Assembly (NCBI RefSeq): GCF_030403745.1
Contig: NZ_JAQMWP010000005.1
Coordinates: 434,001-498,000, forward strand
Reading direction: 5' to 3'
Source of the DNA: Streptomyces sp. S.PB5
GTDB taxonomy: Bacteria; Actinomycetota; Actinomycetes; Streptomycetales; Streptomycetaceae
DNA length: 64,000 nt
Shown: one piece after another, positions 58,129 to 64,000 of the stretch
Layout of the letters: every line of letters starts with the position of its first letter
Numbering within the stretch: the first letter of the stretch is position 1
The notes under the pieces: generated by a model
Seen by the model: the letters and a program-made list of their open reading frames with translations, nothing else
Databases searched by the model: none
What the model was told of the DNA's origin: nothing
Position numbers and translations under genes: made by a program

Positions 58129-59259
58129 TCAGCTCAGGGACTGCAGCGCCGTCGCGTCGTACGCCTTCAGCTCGTCCGTCCGGCCGGCCAGCACCTTCGC
58201 CGCCCACTCCGGGTCCTGCAGCAGCGCGCGGCCGACGGCGACGAGGTCGTACTCCTCGCGCTCCAGGCGGTCCAGGAGGTCGTCGATGCCGCGGAGCGGG
58301 GCGCCCTCGCCCACGAAGCCCTTGAGGAAGTCCCCGTCGAGGCCGACCGAGCCGACGGTGATGACCTGCTTGCCGGTGAGCTTCTTGGTCCAGCCGGCGA
58401 GGTTGAGGTCGGAACCCTCGAACTCGGGGAGCCAGTAGCGGCGGGTGGAGGCGTGGAAGGCGTCGACACCGGCGGCGGCGAGCGGCGCGAGGATCGCCTC
58501 CAGCTCCTCCGGGGTCTCGGCGAGCCGGGCGCCGTAGGCGTCCTGCTTCCACTGCGAGTAGCGGAAGATGACCGGGAACTCGGCCGACACGGTCTCACGC
58601 ACGGCGGCGACGATCTCGGCGGCGAACTTGGTACGGGCCACCGCGTCACCGCTGTAGGCGTCGGTACGGCGGTTGGTGCCCGCCCACAGGAACTGGTCGA
58701 GGAGGTAGCCGTGGGCGCCGTGGATCTCGATGCCGTCGAAGCCGATGCGCTCGGCGGCGGCCGCGGCCTCGGCGAAGGCGCCTATGACGTCGTCCAGGTC
58801 GCGCTGGGTCATCGTGTGCCCGGTGGGCTCGTCGGCACCGGGGCGCACACCGGAGGGACCGACCGCGGGGGCGTCCGGGACGGGGCCCTTGCCCGGCGTA
58901 CGGGCCATGCCGATGTGCCAGAGCTGCGGGACGATCGTGCCGCCCGCCGCGTGCACGTCCTCGGCGACCTTCTGCCAGCCCGCGAGCTGCTCCTCGCCGT
59001 GGAAGCGCGGCACGCGGGTGCTGTCACCCGCCGAGTCGTGACCGACGTACGTGCCCTCGGTGACGATCAGACCGACACCCGCGGCCGCCCGGCGCGAGTA
59101 GTACGACGCCACGTCCGCGCCCGGGATGCCGTCCGGGGAGAACATGCGGGTCATCGGCGCCATGACGATGCGGTTCGGGACGGTCAGGCCGTTGATCGTG
59201 GTCGGCCGGGAGAGGATCTCGGCGGCGCGGGTGGCGGGCGCGGGGGTGGAGGCGGTCAC
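58129..59259 (-). CDS. Old yellow enzyme family ene-reductase
   Basis: 376 residues from GTG 59259. FMN-binding TIM barrel of the OYE/NemA type: NRIVMAPMTRMFSPDG, GLIVTEGTYVG, QLWHIGMART, FDGIEIHGAHGYLLDQFLWA (substrate-binding His pair), RTDAYSGD. Reduces activated alkenes, nitro compounds or nitrate esters with NAD(P)H. Preceded by an overlapping 18-codon leader ORF. Confidence 0.93.
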   Translation of the reverse strand: MTASTPAPATRAAEILSRPTTINGLTVPNRIVMAPMTRMFSPDGIPGADVASYYSRRAAAGVGLIVTEGTYVGHDSAGDSTRVPRFHGEEQLAGWQKVAEDVHAAGGTIVPQLWHIGMARTPGKGPVPDAPAVGPSGVRPGADEPTGHTMTQRDLDDVIGAFAEAAAAAERIGFDGIEIHGAHGYLLDQFLWAGTNRRTDAYSGDAVARTKFAAEIVAAVRETVSAEFPVIFRYSQWKQDAYGARLAETPEELEAILAPLAAAGVDAFHASTRRYWLPEFEGSDLNLAGWTKKLTGKQVITVGSVGLDGDFLKGFVGEGAPLRGIDDLLDRLEREEYDLVAVGRALLQDPEWAAKVLAGRTDELKAYDATALQSLS

Positions 59260-59312
59260 GCGGGGGCTCCTTGGAGGTGACTCATCTGACCAGCTGGTAT
59301 GTGCGTACGCAT
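59256..59312 (-). CDS. 18-codon leader ORF overlapping the ene-reductase start
   Basis: ATG 59312 behind AAGGAGG, reading MRTHIPAGQMSHLQGAPA and ending TGA that overlaps the ene-reductase GTG as GTGA. The reductase's own AAGGAG lies inside this ORF, so its translation is probably tied to ribosome passage. The ORF contains a perfect TGCGTACGCA palindrome near its start. Expression not demonstrated. Confidence 0.55.
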   Translation of the reverse strand: MRTHIPAGQMSHLQGAPA

Positions 59313-59375
59313 TCTTGCACCTCCTTAACTAACCGGCTGTGGGGCGCCTCACATCCCGGCCGCATCCGTAAACGC

Positions 59376-59421
59376 CCGAGGGCGGTACCCCCTGCCGGAA
59401 AACAGGGGGTACCGCCCTCGG
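59376..59421. terminator. groEL intrinsic terminator
   Basis: CGAGGGCGGTACCCCCTG (59377-59394) pairs perfectly with CAGGGGGTACCGCCCTCG (59403-59420). Located 27 bp past the groEL stop on the minus strand. Confidence 0.9.
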
Positions 59422-59447
59422 AAAAGGACAGACGATCCGTGTACGGA

Positions 59448-61070
<1,623 letters not shown>

Positions 61071-61197
61071 GTGAAGTGGTCCCTCCAGGACTGGGGGTGA
61101 TTCCTTCGGACCGCGCCCGCGCCCGCGACGGACGGCTCGCACACCTCGTGGTTCCTTGCCCCACCCGGCCTGCGGGCCTCACCGACCCGGTCCTTCA

Positions 61198-61224
61198 TTG
61201 TCACTCTCACCTTCAGAGTGCTAA
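61198..61224 (-). promoter_or_regulatory. CIRCE element 2 (proximal, degenerate)
   Basis: On the minus strand TTAGCACTC-N9-GAGTGACAA. The first arm is perfect and the second has two mismatches to GAGTGCTAA. Bound by HrcA, which represses groEL at normal temperature. Tandem with the distal element, 9 bp apart. Confidence 0.75.
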
Positions 61225-61233
61225 CGCCAATGA

Positions 61234-61260
61234 TTAGCACTCGGCATGGTCGAGTGCAAG
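61234..61260 (-). promoter_or_regulatory. CIRCE element 1 (distal)
   Basis: On the minus strand CTTGCACTC-N9-GAGTGCTAA, with the second arm perfect. An HrcA operator for groEL. Bases 61071-61393 otherwise hold only the untranslated leader and, further left, a terminator. Confidence 0.88.
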
Positions 61261-61306
61261 CGCCTCTCGGGGACCGGCCAGGCCTCGCACGCCCTGCGGG
61301 CATGCC

Positions 61307-61349
61307 GAAGGGCCCGTACCCATGACTCCCCATGGGGTACGAGCCCTCC
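61307..61349. terminator. cspA intrinsic terminator
   Basis: AGGGCCCGTACCC pairs with GGGGTACGAGCCCT around a 12-base loop. Located 45 bp after the cold-shock gene stop, so it separates it from groEL. Confidence 0.8.
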
Positions 61350-61393
61350 GAAGAAGAACGAAGAACGACGCTGCAGTTAACCCGGCGCGTGCT

Positions 61394-61600
61394 TCAGCCT
61401 GTCGCGAGACGGACCATGTCCGCCTGCGGCCCCTTCTGGCCCTGCGAGATCTCGAAATCGACCCGCTGACCTTCCTCGAGGGTGCGGTAGCCGTCCATCT
61501 GAATCGCGCTGTAGTGGACGAAAACATCCGCACCACCGTCGACCGCGATGAAGCCGTACCCCTTCTCCGCGTTGAACCACTTGACGGTGCCCTGAGCCAT
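61394..61600 (-). CDS. Cold-shock protein, CspA type
   Basis: 68 residues, classical single cold-shock domain: GTVKWFNAEKGYGFIAVDGG (RNP1), DVFVHYSAIQ (RNP2), VDFEISQGQKGPQADMV. RNA chaperone. The upstream ~250 bases (61601-61850) are unusually AT-rich for this DNA and probably contain its long leader. Confidence 0.95.
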   Translation of the reverse strand: MAQGTVKWFNAEKGYGFIAVDGGADVFVHYSAIQMDGYRTLEEGQRVDFEISQGQKGPQADMVRLATG

Positions 61601-61950
61601 GCCTAACTCCCCTATTACTGGCCCTTGCACAGATCCACACTTCGCGGATCCGGGTCAGACCTCACCCCCCACGGATTGGGGGCGTGCGCCGGAACGCGTC
61701 GACCGCGGCTGAATGTATCTGTCCAACTGCCGTCTGCAACAGGTCAATCGGACGAGAATTCTGGACGCGAAGGGTCCGGAATGTAGTGAGAATTCGCCCG
61801 AATTCAGGGCAAGTCGGGCCCCACAAAGGGCGCAAAATTCGCAAAAGAGCCACACACTTTGGCTACTTCTCGTCGCATGTGGAGCGGGAACTCATATGCG
61901 GATGGCATGGGGAGCGGAGCAGGTTCCCCAACTGTACCGCGCTCAACCAT
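61601..61950. other. AT-richer intergenic region upstream of cspA
   Basis: About 350 bases with no supportable gene. It contains several GAATTC/GAATTT motifs (61757, 61790, 61800) and is lower in GC than the flanks, as expected for a cold-shock promoter and leader on the minus strand. Short open frames in both directions lack coding character. Confidence 0.5.
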
Positions 61951-61953
61951 AGA

Positions 61954-61992
61954 GAATTGCCCCCTCCGCTTCTCTCACGGAGGGGGCAATTC
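61954..61992. terminator. Strong hairpin downstream of cysO-like gene
   Basis: GAATTGCCCCCTCCG (61954-61968) pairs perfectly with CGGAGGGGGCAATTC (61978-61992), around a 9-base loop. On the minus strand it ends thrC/cysO transcription before the cspA promoter. Confidence 0.88.
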
Positions 61993-62052
61993 GATGAACT
62001 CTCGGTAATCGGCCTTACCGAAGGTAATGATCAGTCATTCGGTCAGCCGAGG

Positions 62053-62328
62053 TCAGCCGCCGGCGACGGCCGGGATGATCGACACACCCGCCCCGTCCGG
62101 GGTGGCCGTCTCCAGGCCCTGCTCGAAGCGGACGTCGTCGTCGTTGACGTACACATTGACGAAGCGGCGCAGCTTGCCCTGGTCGTCGAGGACGCGGGCG
62201 GCGATGCCGGTGTGGTTCTTCTCCAGGTCGGCGATGACCTCGCTGAGGGTCGAGCCCTCGGCGGAGACCTCGGCCTGGCCACCCGTGTAGGTGCGCAGGA
62301 TGGTGGGGATGCGGACGTTGACGCTCAC
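62053..62328 (-). CDS. cysO: MoaD/ThiS-family sulfur carrier, CysO-like
   Basis: 91 residues from GTG 62328 (GGAGG 8 bp upstream). The ubiquitin-like fold sequence VSVNVRIPTILRTYTGGQAE ... FVNVYVNDDDVRFEQGLETA ends in AVAGG, the di-glycine tail that carries a thiocarboxylate. It is very close to mycobacterial CysO, which supplies sulfur for cysteine synthesis with CysM and Mec. Located just downstream of thrC. Confidence 0.88.
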   Translation of the reverse strand: MSVNVRIPTILRTYTGGQAEVSAEGSTLSEVIADLEKNHTGIAARVLDDQGKLRRFVNVYVNDDDVRFEQGLETATPDGAGVSIIPAVAGG

Positions 62329-62358
62329 GTTGAAACCTCCGGTCAGGATGACGCACCT

Positions 62359-62386
62359 AGGGGCGCGGGGAACTGCGCGACCAGCC
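62359..62386. repeat. Dispersed element with GGGGAACTGCGCGACCAGCC core
   Basis: The same core occurs at 12521-12540. Here it lies between thrC and the cysO-like gene, without the second hairpin arm. Part of a repeat family I recall as frequent in Streptomyces intergenic DNA. Confidence 0.6.
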
Positions 62387-62416
62387 CCCACAGGCCCGCA
62401 GACGAACAACTACCTA

Positions 62417-63703
62417 CTAGGAAGCGAGCCCAGCCTCGCGGAACGAATCAAGGTTGGGGCGAATCGTCGCAGTAAGCCCCGTACCCGCCACCGCATCCAG
62501 CGTCTTCAGCCCGTCGCCCGTGTTCAGCACGATGGTCGTCAGCGTCGGATCCAGCAACCCGTTCTCGATCAGCTTCCGAGTCACGCCCACGGTCACACCA
62601 CCGGCGGTCTCCGCGAAGATCCCCTCGGTCCGGGCGAGCAGCTTGATAGCGTCGACGATCTGCTCGTCGGTGACGTCCTCCACCGCACCACCGGTGCGAC
62701 GGGCGATGTCGAGGACGTACGGGCCGTCGGCCGGGTTGCCGATCGCCAGCGACTTGGCGATGGTGTTCGGCTTCTGGGGACGTACGACGTCGTGGCCCGC
62801 CTTGTAGGCGACGGACACCGGCGAGCAGCCCTCGGCCTGCGCACCGAAGATCTTGTACGGCTTGTCCTCGACGAGCCCGAGCTTGATGAGCTCCTGAAGC
62901 CCCTTGTCGATCTTCGTGAGCTGTGAGCCGGAGGCGATCGGCACGACCAGCTGGTCGGGGAGCCGCCAGCCGAGCTGCTCGCAGATCTCGTACGCCAGGG
63001 TCTTGGACCCTTCCGCGTAGTAGGGCCGCAGGTTGACGTTGACGAAGCCCCAGCCCTCGCCGGCCGGGTCGCCGATCAGCTCGGAGCAGAAGCGGTTCAC
63101 GTCGTCGTAGTTGCCCTCGATGCCGACGAGCTCACCGCCGTAGACGGCGGCCATGACGACCTTGCCCTGCTCCAGGTCGTGCGGGATGAACACGCAGGAG
63201 CGGAAGCCGGCGCGGGCGGCGGCGGCGCCGACAGCACCGGCGAGGTTGCCGGTGGAGGAGCAGGAGAGGGTGGTGAAGCCGAAGGCGCGGGCGGCTTCCA
63301 GGGCCTGGGCGACGACCCGGTCCTTGAAGGAGTGCGTCGGGTTACCGGAGTCGTCCTTCACATACAAACCGCCGGTGACTCCGAGCTCGCGGGCCAGGTT
63401 GTCGGCCTTCACGAGCTGGGTCCAGCCCGGGTTGATGTTGGGCTTGTCGGCCACGTCCGCGGGGACGGGCAGCAGGGGCGCATAACGCCAGATGTTCGCG
63501 GGTCCCGCCTCGATCCGCTTGCGGAGCTCCTCGGCGTCGTAGGCGGAGAAGTCGTAGGCGATCTCGAGCGGGCCGAAACACTCCTCGCAGGCGAAAACCG
63601 GGCCGAGAGGCACCCGGTGACCGCACTCGCGACAGCTCAGCGCGGCGGCGGGGCCGAGGTCAACGGTGGTTTCGGTGGTGCTTGCAACAGTCTGCGCAGC
63701 CAT
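62417..63703 (-). CDS. thrC: Threonine synthase
   Basis: 428 residues. An N-terminal zinc ribbon (Cys24/27 in LSCRECGHR, Cys39/42 in FACEECFG) precedes the PLP-dependent fold, with the Schiff-base Lys127 in NPTHSFKDR and phosphate loop CSSTGNLAGAVGAAA. Converts O-phosphohomoserine to threonine. Expression is controlled by the SAM-I riboswitch in its leader, linking it to the methionine branch. Confidence 0.95.
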   Translation of the reverse strand: MAAQTVASTTETTVDLGPAAALSCRECGHRVPLGPVFACEECFGPLEIAYDFSAYDAEELRKRIEAGPANIWRYAPLLPVPADVADKPNINPGWTQLVKADNLARELGVTGGLYVKDDSGNPTHSFKDRVVAQALEAARAFGFTTLSCSSTGNLAGAVGAAAARAGFRSCVFIPHDLEQGKVVMAAVYGGELVGIEGNYDDVNRFCSELIGDPAGEGWGFVNVNLRPYYAEGSKTLAYEICEQLGWRLPDQLVVPIASGSQLTKIDKGLQELIKLGLVEDKPYKIFGAQAEGCSPVSVAYKAGHDVVRPQKPNTIAKSLAIGNPADGPYVLDIARRTGGAVEDVTDEQIVDAIKLLARTEGIFAETAGGVTVGVTRKLIENGLLDPTLTTIVLNTGDGLKTLDAVAGTGLTATIRPNLDSFREAGLAS

Positions 63704-63719
63704 GAGAGGCGAGGCCCTT

Positions 63720-63876
63720 TCTCCTCATCTTCCTCACGACGCATCTCGCCGTGAGACGGATTTGGCACCTTCCCTAGCCGGGAGCCTCGCGGAGCGATCA
63801 GAAATGATCTACGAGTACCGACTGGAGGGTTGCCGGGGCTTCATCGGGCCGTATCCCTCTGCCCCTCTGGATGAGC
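63720..63876 (-). promoter_or_regulatory. SAM-I riboswitch (S-box) upstream of thrC
   Basis: On the minus strand: P1 arm CTCATC, CAGAGGGGCAGAGGGA, then GGCCCGATGAAGCCCCGGCA with ACCCTCC, later GGAAGGTGCCAAATCC, and closing P1 arm GATGAGGAG. These are the hallmark conserved blocks of SAM-I aptamers. The closing arm overlaps the GGAG that precedes thrC, so SAM probably blocks translation. Bases 63877-64000 further upstream hold no gene I can support and presumably the promoter. Confidence 0.9.
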
Positions 63877-64000
63877 GGTATGAAGTTGTGTGAACTGCGG
63901 GCCACCCCGGACATGCGATGGTCACCCGCGTTGTTCAAGACTGTAACCGACGACCAGGACAGTTGAGATAGTCGTCCGAACCGCGAGATGGATCACAGGT

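Noticed and set aside
61216..61242. CIRCE read as GAGTGCTAA-N9-TTAGCACTC
   Set aside because: The half-sites are in the wrong order for CIRCE. The correct elements use these arms with outer partners at 61198 and 61252.

Overview
The window is high-GC actinobacterial DNA that looks like a Streptomyces chromosome. Codon third positions are almost all G or C, GTG and TTG starts are common, and spurious long open frames run antisense to real genes. The content is typical of the genus: DUF397/XRE pairs, the futalosine menaquinone pathway, CIRCE-controlled groEL, a MurNAc utilisation cluster, a HelD-type RNA polymerase helicase and a SAM-I riboswitch on thrC. No tRNA, rRNA, CRISPR array or replication origin was seen. 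The order thrC, cysO-like gene, cold-shock gene, groEL resembles what I remember of the S. coelicolor chromosome; that is recollection, not a search.

Layout. 1-3.2 kb: 5' end of a secreted GH5 cellulase with a CebR-type operator, then a DrrAB-like ABC exporter divergent from a TetR gene. 3.2-10.4 kb: an accessory patch with an SGNH hydrolase, an aminoglycoside nucleotidyltransferase-like gene, a Uma2 gene killed by one nonsense codon, a ~1.07-kb palindrome with a nested 88-nt hairpin, a decayed second SGNH/Uma2 block in which Uma2 is intact, and an XRE-DUF397 pair. 10.4-22.2 kb: mostly housekeeping and transport genes (SnoaL-like secreted protein, aldo/keto reductase, ThpR, GNAT, MarR-MFS, purine permease, P-type ATPase) and two tandem secreted paralogues. 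22.2-31.4 kb: a sacsin/Hsp90-like ATPase protein, DUF3027, MFS, DUF2771 lipoprotein, mqnB-mqnD and a cold-shock protein. 31.4-41.4 kb: HAD phosphatase, membrane protein, helicase-associated protein and XPB-type helicase, an orphan RelE-like toxin, and helD/helR behind a rifamycin-associated element. 41.5-49 kb: cutC, a multiply broken maleylpyruvate-isomerase-like gene, an HD hydrolase, an MDMPI-GNAT fusion, and murR-murQ-PTS. 49-51.7 kb: a stress cluster (two DUF2267 genes, Hsp20, Hsp18-type regulator). 51.8-56.5 kb: a second accessory patch with XRE, DUF397, a large TnpB-like nuclease lacking a zinc ribbon, a truncated gene beside it, and a Uma2 gene with a duplicated N-terminus. 56.5-64 kb: EmrB-like MFS, ene-reductase with an overlapping leader ORF, groEL with two tandem CIRCE elements, cspA, cysO-like sulfur carrier, and thrC behind a SAM-I riboswitch.

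How the parts work together. Three sets are pathway-coherent: mqnB/mqnD (menaquinone by futalosine), murR/murQ/EIIBC (uptake and breakdown of MurNAc) and thrC/cysO-like (methionine, threonine and sulfur metabolism). Several regulator-target pairs carry visible operators between or upstream of them: TetR/ABC, MarR/MFS, MurR/murQ and Hsp20/regulator. The two accessory patches share one composition (Uma2 nuclease, XRE-DUF5753, DUF397) and hold nearly all the pseudogenes and rearrangement scars. They are the places most likely to hide an undescribed system, above all the zinc-ribbon-less TnpB-like protein and the 88-93-nt hairpin repeat.
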